Of a stretch of DNA of 47,221 nucleotides, positions 40,784 through 47,221 are shown one piece after another (the stretch's first letter is position 1; every line of letters starts with the position of its first letter). The notes below the pieces were generated by a model that was given only the letters and a program-made list of their open reading frames with translations, was not told the DNA's origin and searched no databases. A program made the translations under genes and the position numbers. This DNA comes from Lachnospiraceae bacterium UBA1760 (GTDB lineage: Bacteria > Bacillota > Clostridia > Lachnospirales > Lachnospiraceae): contig DCHE01000003.1 of the NCBI GenBank assembly GCA_002314775.1, positions 1 to 47,221 of the forward strand, written 5' to 3'.

Positions 40784-42073
40784 ATGAGAATAGTTACACT
40801 TAATGAAGATGCAAAGAAGGATATTTTAAATAATCTTTTAAAGAGAAGTCCTGATAATTATGGTGCCTACGAAGGTACTGTTAAGGAAATCGTTGAGAAC
40901 GTGCATGTCAATAAGGACGCTGCACTTTTTGAGTATACAAAGAAGTTCGATAAGGCTGATATCGATGCCACTAATGTAAAGGTTACAGATGCTGAGATTG
41001 AGGAGGCTTACAGTCTTGTTGACCCTGAGCTTTTAGCAGTTATCAGAAAGGCTATCGTAAATATCAGAGAGTATCATGAGCTTCAGAAGAGAAACAGCTG
41101 GATTGAGACTAAGCCAAACGGAGTTATTCTTGGACAGAAGATTTCTGCAATCGAGTCAGTTGGTGTTTATGTACCTGGAGGAAAGGCTGCATATCCATCT
41201 TCAGTACTTATGAATGTAATTCCAGCACACGTTGCCGGAGTTAAGAATATTATTATGACAACACCTTGTAACGCTGAGGGTAAGGTTTACCCTACAACTC
41301 TTGTTGCAGCTAAGGAGGCTGGTGTAACTGAGGTATTTAAGGCTGGTGGAGCACAGGCTATCGCAGCACTTGCATTTGGAACTGAGTCAATACCTAAGGT
41401 TGATAAGATTGTTGGACCTGGTAATATCTTCGTTGCACTTGCCAAGAGAACAGTTTACGGACACGTAAATATCGATTCAATCGCTGGTCCTTCAGAGATC
41501 CTTGTACTTGCTGATAAGACAGCTAATCCAAGATATGTTGCAGCAGATTTACTTTCACAGGCTGAGCATGACGAGCTTGCATCTGCAATCCTTGTCACAG
41601 ACAGTATGGAGCTTGCCGAGAAGGTTTCAGCTGAGGTTGATGGATTTGTTAAAGTATTATCAAGAGGAGAGATAATTCAGAAGTCCCTTGATAATTTTGG
41701 ATATATTATTGTTGCTGAGAATTTAGATGAAGCTATTGAGATTTCAAATGAAATCGCTCCAGAGCACTTAGAGGTAGTTACCGCTAATCCATTTGACGTT
41801 ATGACAAAGATTAAGAACGCTGGAGCAATCTTCCTCGGTGAATACTCATCAGAGCCTCTTGGAGATTATTTTGCTGGTCCTAACCACGTTCTTCCTACAA
41901 ATGGAACAGCTAAATTCTTCTCACCACTTGGAGTAGATGATTTCATCAAGAAATCAAGCATCATCTGTTACTCAAGAGAGGCGCTTCTTCCAATTCACAA
42001 GGATATTGAGACCTTTGCTGAGGCTGAGCACCTTACAGCTCACGCTAATTCAATCAAGGTTCGTTTTGAGTAA
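40784..42073 (+). CDS. hisD: Histidinol dehydrogenase
   Basis: HisD oxidises histidinol to histidine in two NAD+-dependent, zinc-requiring steps. The 429-residue protein has VGVYVPGGKAAYPSSVLMN, DKIVGPGNIFVALAK, the zinc ligands in QAEHDELA, the catalytic PEHLEV and GDYFAGPNHVLPTNGTA. It directly follows hisG with no gap; GGAGG-like GATATCGGAGGAT lies in the end of hisG. Confidence 0.97.
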   Translation: MRIVTLNEDAKKDILNNLLKRSPDNYGAYEGTVKEIVENVHVNKDAALFEYTKKFDKADIDATNVKVTDAEIEEAYSLVDPELLAVIRKAIVNIREYHELQKRNSWIETKPNGVILGQKISAIESVGVYVPGGKAAYPSSVLMNVIPAHVAGVKNIIMTTPCNAEGKVYPTTLVAAKEAGVTEVFKAGGAQAIAALAFGTESIPKVDKIVGPGNIFVALAKRTVYGHVNIDSIAGPSEILVLADKTANPRYVAADLLSQAEHDELASAILVTDSMELAEKVSAEVDGFVKVLSRGEIIQKSLDNFGYIIVAENLDEAIEISNEIAPEHLEVVTANPFDVMTKIKNAGAIFLGEYSSEPLGDYFAGPNHVLPTNGTAKFFSPLGVDDFIKKSSIICYSREALLPIHKDIETFAEAEHLTAHANSIKVRFE

Positions 42074-42090
42074 GCATTAAGGAGGTCTAT

Positions 42091-42684
42091 ATGACAGATA
42101 GAGTTGCAGTAGTAAATAGAAAAACTAAGGAAACTGATATTGAGCTCACCATTAATTTGGATGGTAAGGGCATCGCTGAGGTTGATACTGGTGTTGGTTT
42201 CTTTGATCATATGCTTATTAGCTTTGCCAAGCATGGTTTCTTTGACCTTAAGGTTAAGGTTGATGGAGATCTTAATGTTGACAGTCACCATACTATTGAG
42301 GATACTGGTATTGTTCTTGGCGAGGCAATAAAAAGAGCGGTTGGAGATAAGCTTGGAATCAGAAGATATGGTTCCTTTACTATGCCAATGGATGAGACAC
42401 TTGTTTTATCAGCAGTTGATTTATCTGGAAGACCATATCTTAATATGGATTTAAATCTCACAGTACCAAAGGTAGGAGATTTTGATACAGAGATGGTTAA
42501 GGAATTCTTCTATGCAGTATCTTATTCTGCAGGAATGAACTTACATATTAAGCAGCTTGATGGTGCTAATAATCATCACATCATTGAGGCTGCCTTTAAG
42601 GCGTTTGCAAATGCACTCTCAAGTGCAGTAAGCTATGACCCTAGACTCGAGGGAATGATTCTTTCTACAAAGGGTTCGCTATAA
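42091..42684 (+). CDS. hisB: Imidazoleglycerol-phosphate dehydratase
   Basis: HisB dehydrates imidazole glycerol phosphate. The 197-residue monofunctional form has GVGFFDHML, the metal motif DSHHTIEDTGI and the second metal motif NNHHIIEAAFKA. It lacks the N-terminal phosphatase domain of E. coli HisB, as normal outside enterics. AAGGAGG precedes the ATG. Confidence 0.97.
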   Translation: MTDRVAVVNRKTKETDIELTINLDGKGIAEVDTGVGFFDHMLISFAKHGFFDLKVKVDGDLNVDSHHTIEDTGIVLGEAIKRAVGDKLGIRRYGSFTMPMDETLVLSAVDLSGRPYLNMDLNLTVPKVGDFDTEMVKEFFYAVSYSAGMNLHIKQLDGANNHHIIEAAFKAFANALSSAVSYDPRLEGMILSTKGSL

Positions 42685-42751
42685 TATTTATTTCTAATAA
42701 TAAATAAGTCACTATTGATTCAGATTATAGATACTTGCGGGAGGACATTAT

Positions 42752-44017
42752 ATGGAATATAAAAAAATAATTCCATGTGTAACCATGGAAAATCCAATAG
42801 AAGAGGCAAGATTTTATAACGATGCTGGCGCGGATGAGGTTGCATTTTTTGATAGCAATGCAACCGAGGAAACATTTGAGAAGAATCTCCACACAATTAA
42901 GGAGATAAAAAGAGTTATCGACATCCCACTTATCGCCTGTGGCGGAGTTAGAAAGCTTGAGCATATTAAGAAGCTTCTTTATGCTGGAGCCTCAAAGATT
43001 TGTATGAAATCAGCTCCTCTGGCAGATATTAATATAGTTACAGAGGCTGCAGAAAGATTCGGTTCTGAGAGAATTATCTGCACCATAGATTTGACAGAGT
43101 GCGAGAGTCCTGTTGAATATGCAAGAGAATTAAAGAAGGCAGGAGCCGGAGAACTTCTTCTTCTTCATTACAACAAGCTTTCCGATTATGCAAATATTGT
43201 TGACAGAATCAGAACTGAGGTTGGAATTCCAGTTATTGCATCCTCATATGATACCGAGGGAGAGAAGATTGCAAAGCTTCTTAGAGATTCGAACGCTGAA
43301 TCTATCAGTCTTTACAATCTCTCAAGACATGACATCATGGAAATCAAGCACGATTGTATCAACATGAATGTACCTTGTAAGGTATTTGAGAGTTCGATTG
43401 ACTTTAAGGATTTTAAGCTGAATTCTGATGGGCTTATACCTGCGATAGTTCAGGATTATAAGACTGGCGAAGTGCTTATGATGGCCTATATGAATGAGGA
43501 ATCCTACAATGAAACTATTCGAACTGGTCGTATGACCTATTATTCAAGAAGCAGGAAAGAATTATGGCTCAAGGGACTTACCTCTGGACATTTTCAATTT
43601 GTGAAGTCACTTTCACTTGACTGTGACAAGGATACAATTCTTGCAAAGGTTTCTCAGGTTGGTGCAGCCTGCCATACTGGTAATAGAAGCTGTTTCTTCA
43701 CACCTCTTGTGCAGAAGGATTTTGATGATACAGACCCATTAAAGGCCTTCAAGGAGGTTTACGAATCAATATCAGATAAAAAGGATAATCCTGGAAAAGG
43801 TTCCTCATATACCAATTATCTGTTTGATAAAGGTCTTGATAAGATTCTTGGAAAGGTTGGCGAGGAATTTACTAATATTCTCATCGAAGCAAAGAACAAC
43901 GATTCTGAGGAGATGAAGTACGCGGTTTCAGATTTTATGTACCATCTTATGGTTCTTATGGTTGAGAAGGATTTAAGCTGGAGCGATGTAATAAAGGAAC
44001 TTGCAGAGCGAAAGTAA
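42752..44017 (+). CDS. hisI: HisF-like domain fused to HisI-HisE
   Basis: A 421-residue three-part protein. Residues 1 to about 215 look like the HisF (HisA/HisF) TIM barrel: KKIIPC at the start, CGGVRKLEHIKKLLYAGASKI at 63-83 in shape (CGGVRKLEHIKKLLYAG), and GIPVIAS at 158-164. The barrel lacks the usual catalytic Asp at position 11 (Thr here) and the C-terminal GG phosphate loop (SSYDTEG here), though the Asp of the second catalytic strand remains (Asp113). Residues about 220-325 are HisI (phosphoribosyl-AMP cyclohydrolase): YYSRSRKELWLKGLTSGH, DCDKDT, GAACHTGNRSCF. Residues 350-421 are HisE (phosphoribosyl-ATP pyrophosphatase): LGKVGEEFTNILIEAK. The HisIE part should work; the barrel is probably inactive or altered. 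GGGAGG precedes the ATG. Confidence 0.88.
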   Translation: MEYKKIIPCVTMENPIEEARFYNDAGADEVAFFDSNATEETFEKNLHTIKEIKRVIDIPLIACGGVRKLEHIKKLLYAGASKICMKSAPLADINIVTEAAERFGSERIICTIDLTECESPVEYARELKKAGAGELLLLHYNKLSDYANIVDRIRTEVGIPVIASSYDTEGEKIAKLLRDSNAESISLYNLSRHDIMEIKHDCINMNVPCKVFESSIDFKDFKLNSDGLIPAIVQDYKTGEVLMMAYMNEESYNETIRTGRMTYYSRSRKELWLKGLTSGHFQFVKSLSLDCDKDTILAKVSQVGAACHTGNRSCFFTPLVQKDFDDTDPLKAFKEVYESISDKKDNPGKGSSYTNYLFDKGLDKILGKVGEEFTNILIEAKNNDSEEMKYAVSDFMYHLMVLMVEKDLSWSDVIKELAERK

Positions 44018-44091
44018 AATGATTTAGTATTATGTGTGCTAAAGCAGAAATAGTTGTGAGTTAACTATTATACAAGTAGGAGGATATTAAC

Positions 44092-44220
44092 ATGGAAGCA
44101 TTATTAATTGAAATTGCTCAGTATGGAATTAAATATGTTGTTTTTGTCGCACTTGCAGTCGCGGGAATAATAACAGGATCTAAGATAAAGAAAAGTAAAG
44201 AATCAAAGGAGAATAAGTAA
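44092..44220 (+). CDS. 42-residue single-pass membrane microprotein
   Basis: An ORF of 42 codons with TAGGAGGATA 5 bases before its ATG. The product begins MEALLIEIAQYGIKYVVFV, has one hydrophobic segment (about 12-28, ending GIITG) and a short Lys/Glu/Ser-rich tail. It is not a known family to me. It lies alone between the his genes and alaS; the strong ribosome binding site and clean stop point to a real gene. Confidence 0.8.
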   Translation: MEALLIEIAQYGIKYVVFVALAVAGIITGSKIKKSKESKENK

Positions 44221-44263
44221 TAGCGAGGGCTGTTACCTACATATATTCTAGGAGGAAATAAAC

Positions 44264-46945
44264 GTGAAAAAATACGGTGTTAACGAGTTAAGAAAAATGT
44301 TTTTGGATTACTTTGAGGAGAACGGTCATTTAAGACTTAACAGCTTCTCACTTGTTCCACAGAATGACAAGAGCTTACTTTTAATAAATTCAGGTATGGC
44401 GCCATTAAAGCCTTACTTTACAGGTGCTGAGATTCCACCAAGAAACAGGGTTACAACCTGTCAGAAGTGTATCAGAACTGGTGATATTGAGAATGTTGGT
44501 AAGACTGCTCGTCACGGTACATTTTTCGAGATGCTCGGTAACTTCTCGTTTGGCGACTATTTCAAGGAAGAGGCTATTGGCTTCACTTGGGAGTTTTTAA
44601 CAGAGAAAGTTGGTATAGATAAGGATCGTCTCTATCCATCTGTATTTGAGGATGATGATGAGGCATTTGAGATTTGGAATAAGAAGATTGGAATTCCTGC
44701 AGAGAGAATTTCCAGATTCGGAAGAGCTGACAACTTCTGGGAGCACGGCGAGGGTGCCTGTGGTCCATGCTCTGAGGTTTATTATGACCGTGGAGAGAAG
44801 TATGGCTGTGGAAAGCCAGATTGTAAGGTAGGCTGTGACTGCGACAGATATATGGAGATCTGGAATGATGTATTCTCTCAGTTCTACAACGATGGTAAGG
44901 GTAATTACACAGAGCTTGAGAAGAAGAATATCGATACTGGTATGGGACTTGAGCGTCTTGCATGTGTATGCCAGGATGTTGATTCAATGTTCGATGTAGA
45001 TACAATGAAGTCGCTTCGTGATCATGTATGCTCACTTTCAGGAAAGTCATATGGAAATGATTACCAGACAGACGTTTCACTTCGTGTTGTAACTGACCAT
45101 ATCAGATCAGTAACATTTATGGTTTCAGATGGTATAATGCCTGAAAATAGTGGAAGAGGTTACGTACTTAGAAGACTTCTCCGTAGAGCAAGCCGTCACG
45201 GAAGATTACTTGGTATTCAGGGTGCATTCCTTACAGAGCTTGCAAAAACTGTTATCGAGGGTTCTAAGGATGGATATCCAGAGCTTGAGGAGAAGAAGGA
45301 TTTCATCTTAAAGAACATCGCTAAGGAAGAGGAGCAGTTCAATAAGACAATCGACCAGGGTCTTGCAATCCTTGCTAAGATGGAGGATGAAATGAAGGCT
45401 GCTGGCGAGACAGTTCTCTCAGGAGATAACGCATTTAAGCTTTATGATACATTTGGATTCCCTATTGATTTAACAGAAGAAATTCTCGCTGAGAAAAATA
45501 TGTCATACGACGTTGAAGGCTTTGAAAAGGCTAAAAAGGCTGCTAAGGACTTATCAAGCGGTACATATAAGGGTGCTGAGAAGATGGCTGGTCGTGATAG
45601 AAATGTTTACGATGACCTTCCACTTGATCTTGAGACAGCATTTGTTGGATATACAAACAGCAAGTGTGATGCAGTAATTACTGCACTCACAACAGAAACT
45701 ACAGTAGTTGACGCACTTACAAGTGGCCAGAATGGTACAGTTGTAACAGATGTTACAGCACTTTATGGAACAATGGGTGGTCAGGTAGGTGATAAGGGTG
45801 TTATCACAACTAAGGACGGAGAGTTCGTAGTTACTGAGACAATTCACCTCACAGGCAAGAAGATTGGACATGTTGGATACGTTAAGAGTGGAATGTTAAA
45901 GGTTGGTGATGCAGCTTCGGTTAAGGTTGATGAAGAAAGCCATGCAGCAACCTGTAAGAACCACTCAGCAACACACCTTCTTCAGAAGGCACTTAAGACT
46001 GTTCTTGGAAACCATGTTGAGCAGAAGGGTTCATATGTATCTCCAGACAGATTAAGATTTGACTTCTCACACTTCGAGGCACTCACTAAGGAGCAGATTG
46101 AAGAGGCAGAGGCAATTGTTAATAGAGAAATCGCAAAGGGACTACCAGTTGTTACTGATGAGATGGCTATAGCAGATGCAAAGAAGACAGGTGCTATGGC
46201 ACTTTTCGGAGAGAAGTACGGAGAGTCAGTTAGAGTTGTAAGTATGGGTAAGTCTGACAAGGCAGAAATTGAGGAGGCATTTGCAGATGCATTCTCTGTA
46301 GAGCTTTGTGGTGGTACTCATGTAAGTAATACTTCTTCAATTCAGCAGATTAAGATTCTTTCAGAGTCAGGTGTTGCTGCTGGTGTAAGACGTATCGAGG
46401 CACTCACAGGTACTGGTGTAATTAAGTATTATGCAGAGCTTGAGGCTAAGCTCGTTGAGGCTGCTAAGCTTCTTAAAACAACTCCAAATGAAGTAGTAGC
46501 TAAGATTACTAACCTTCAGAAGGAATTAAAGGAAACATCTTCTGAGCTTGAGTCACTTAAGGCTAAGGCTGCTAAGGATTCACTTGGAAATGTTATGGAT
46601 GCAGTAATCGAAACAAATGGTATAAAGATTCTCGTTACAGCTGTAGCTGGTGTTGATATGAACGGACTCCGTGATCTTGGTGACAGCTTAAAGGATAAGC
46701 TTTCTGATGGCGTTGTTGTTCTTTTATCAGACAAGGATGGAAAGGTTAACATTGTTGCCATGGCAACTGATTCTGCTGTTAAGGCTGGAGCACACGCTGG
46801 TAACCTTATTAAGGCTGTTGCACCTATAGTTGGTGGTAATGGCGGTGGACGTCCAAACATGGCTCAGGCTGGTGGTAAGGATGCATCAAAGATAGATGCT
46901 GCAGTAGCAGCAGGTATTGAGGCTGCAAAGGCTCAGTTAGGCTAA
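44264..46945 (+). CDS. alaS: Alanyl-tRNA synthetase
   Basis: AlaRS charges tRNA-Ala. The 893-residue protein shows the class II core (NSGMAPLKPYFTG, RHGTFFEMLGNFSFGDYFK, GMGLERLACV), the editing domain with HSATHLLQ (His residues encoded at 45962-45976) and CGGTH (46308-46322), and the C-Ala domain ending GGNGGGRPNMAQAGGKD. The GTG at 44264 has AGGAGG 8 bases upstream. No T-box is visible in the 43-base leader. Confidence 0.98.
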   Translation: MKKYGVNELRKMFLDYFEENGHLRLNSFSLVPQNDKSLLLINSGMAPLKPYFTGAEIPPRNRVTTCQKCIRTGDIENVGKTARHGTFFEMLGNFSFGDYFKEEAIGFTWEFLTEKVGIDKDRLYPSVFEDDDEAFEIWNKKIGIPAERISRFGRADNFWEHGEGACGPCSEVYYDRGEKYGCGKPDCKVGCDCDRYMEIWNDVFSQFYNDGKGNYTELEKKNIDTGMGLERLACVCQDVDSMFDVDTMKSLRDHVCSLSGKSYGNDYQTDVSLRVVTDHIRSVTFMVSDGIMPENSGRGYVLRRLLRRASRHGRLLGIQGAFLTELAKTVIEGSKDGYPELEEKKDFILKNIAKEEEQFNKTIDQGLAILAKMEDEMKAAGETVLSGDNAFKLYDTFGFPIDLTEEILAEKNMSYDVEGFEKAKKAAKDLSSGTYKGAEKMAGRDRNVYDDLPLDLETAFVGYTNSKCDAVITALTTETTVVDALTSGQNGTVVTDVTALYGTMGGQVGDKGVITTKDGEFVVTETIHLTGKKIGHVGYVKSGMLKVGDAASVKVDEESHAATCKNHSATHLLQKALKTVLGNHVEQKGSYVSPDRLRFDFSHFEALTKEQIEEAEAIVNREIAKGLPVVTDEMAIADAKKTGAMALFGEKYGESVRVVSMGKSDKAEIEEAFADAFSVELCGGTHVSNTSSIQQIKILSESGVAAGVRRIEALTGTGVIKYYAELEAKLVEAAKLLKTTPNEVVAKITNLQKELKETSSELESLKAKAAKDSLGNVMDAVIETNGIKILVTAVAGVDMNGLRDLGDSLKDKLSDGVVVLLSDKDGKVNIVAMATDSAVKAGAHAGNLIKAVAPIVGGNGGGRPNMAQAGGKDASKIDAAVAAGIEAAKAQLG

Positions 46946-46973
46946 TTATTAAGTTTAAAAGCTAAAAGATATT

Positions 46974-47041
46974 CATAAAAATGCCATTCAAAAAAAGATG
47001 AAAATTTTAAAAAGTTTTTGTTGACGAATGACATTTTTATG
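46974..47041. repeat. 16-bp inverted repeat spanning the rpsU promoter
   Basis: CATAAAAATGCCATTC (46974-46989) and GAATGACATTTTTATG (47026-47041) are inverted repeats that match at 15 of 16 positions, 36 bases apart. The right arm exactly fills the rpsU promoter spacer between the -35 and -10. Confidence 0.85.
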
Positions 47042-47048
47042 TTATAAT
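47021..47048 (+). promoter_or_regulatory. rpsU promoter
   Basis: TTGACG (47021-47026) and TATAAT (47043-47048) with a 16-base spacer, about 81 bases before rpsU. Confidence 0.8.
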
Positions 47049-47055
47049 CGTAAAT

Positions 47056-47111
47056 GTGCGATTTTGGTTGACCCAAACAGTTGTTTAATACGCACTTAAA
47101 GTTCACAACTG
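47056..47111 (+). promoter_or_regulatory. Structured rpsU leader
   Basis: GTGCG (47056-47060) pairs with CGCAC (47091-47095) around an inner TTTGG/CCAAA hairpin; alternatively CAGTTGT (47078-47084) pairs with ACAACTG (47105-47111), which reaches the first base of the GGAGG site. The pairings overlap in space and could be alternatives. Confidence 0.45.
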
Positions 47112-47129
47112 GAGGGAGGTAGGGAAAGA

Positions 47130-47221
47130 ATGTCAAGCGTAATCGTTAAAGAGAATGAGACTTTAGATAGCGCTCTTAGAAGATTTAAGAGAAATTGTGC
47201 TAAGGCAGGTATCCAGCAGGA
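47130..47221 (+). CDS. rpsU: 30S ribosomal protein S21, N-terminal part
   Basis: Thirty codons before the right edge, beginning MSSVIVKENETLDSALRRFK, the S21 N-terminus; GGGAGGTAGGG lies upstream. S21 is a small basic protein of the 30S platform near the anti-Shine-Dalgarno. Confidence 0.95.
   Translation, partial: MSSVIVKENETLDSALRRFKRNCAKAGIQQ

Noticed and set aside
44221..44263. T-box upstream of alaS
   Set aside because: The interval is 43 bases, with no specifier stem or AGGGUGGNACCGCG-like element.

Overview
The window is a compact, AT-rich stretch of core chromosome from a low-GC Gram-positive anaerobe. Gene order (rimP-nusA-rnpM-ylxQ-infB-rbfA-nrnA-truB-ribF; plsX-rnc-smc-ftsY; two radical-SAM-associated genes-rng-rplU-prp-rpmA-obg; nadD-yqeK-rsfS), the L27 N-terminus with a Prp cleavage site, strong AGGAGG ribosome binding sites and heavy use of AGA/GAT/CTT codons point to Clostridia, most likely Lachnospiraceae (Butyrivibrio/Pseudobutyrivibrio/Lachnospira-like). 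The family is inferred from gene order and protein style, not from a database search. I see no insertion sequence, prophage, CRISPR array or toxin-antitoxin module.

Layout. 1-1404: end of rpsB, then tsf and a terminator. 1568-2410: an FNT-family formate/nitrite channel. 2424-10432: the translation and ribosome-maturation operon from rimP to ribF, with an extended -10 promoter and an attenuator-like hairpin in its leader. 10379-10506: tRNA-Arg(CCG), with a promoter embedded in the end of ribF. 10589-11590: a repeat-bearing single-pass membrane protein of unknown function. 11674-12159 (minus): an Lrp/AsnC regulator with an acidic tail. 12503-16176: rluF, ligA and metA. 16360-22788: plsX, rnc, smc, ftsY. 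22840-27750: ilvA, a stand-alone RACo-like ASKHA ATPase domain, a YycJ-like hydrolase, and an ACT protein paired with a UPF0210 protein. 27768-34654: two radical-SAM-associated proteins, a 46-residue zinc ribbon, RNase E/G, L21 with its leader, Prp, L27, Obg and a YhbY-like protein. 34671-37887: nadD, yqeK, rsfS, an HD-GYP membrane protein and a small unknown protein. 37999-38613 (minus): lexA, with two LexA-like boxes over its promoter. 38926-44017: the histidine genes hisZ-hisG-hisD-hisB and an unusual HisF-like/HisI/HisE fusion. 44092-46945: a 42-residue membrane peptide and alaS. 47130-end: start of rpsU.

Most genes serve ribosome assembly, translation, tRNA modification and RNA turnover, with cell-cycle and secretion genes (smc, ftsY), DNA repair (ligA, lexA) and amino-acid metabolism (metA, ilvA, his) interspersed. 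The window is mainly housekeeping. The most unusual points are the HisF-like domain fused to HisIE with active-site residues replaced, the ASKHA domain without its usual ferredoxin partner, the two unlisted microproteins, the EF-Ts insertion, and several regulatory structures: the rimP leader hairpin, paired LexA boxes 21 bp apart, the tRNA promoter inside ribF, and an inverted repeat laid across the rpsU promoter spacer.
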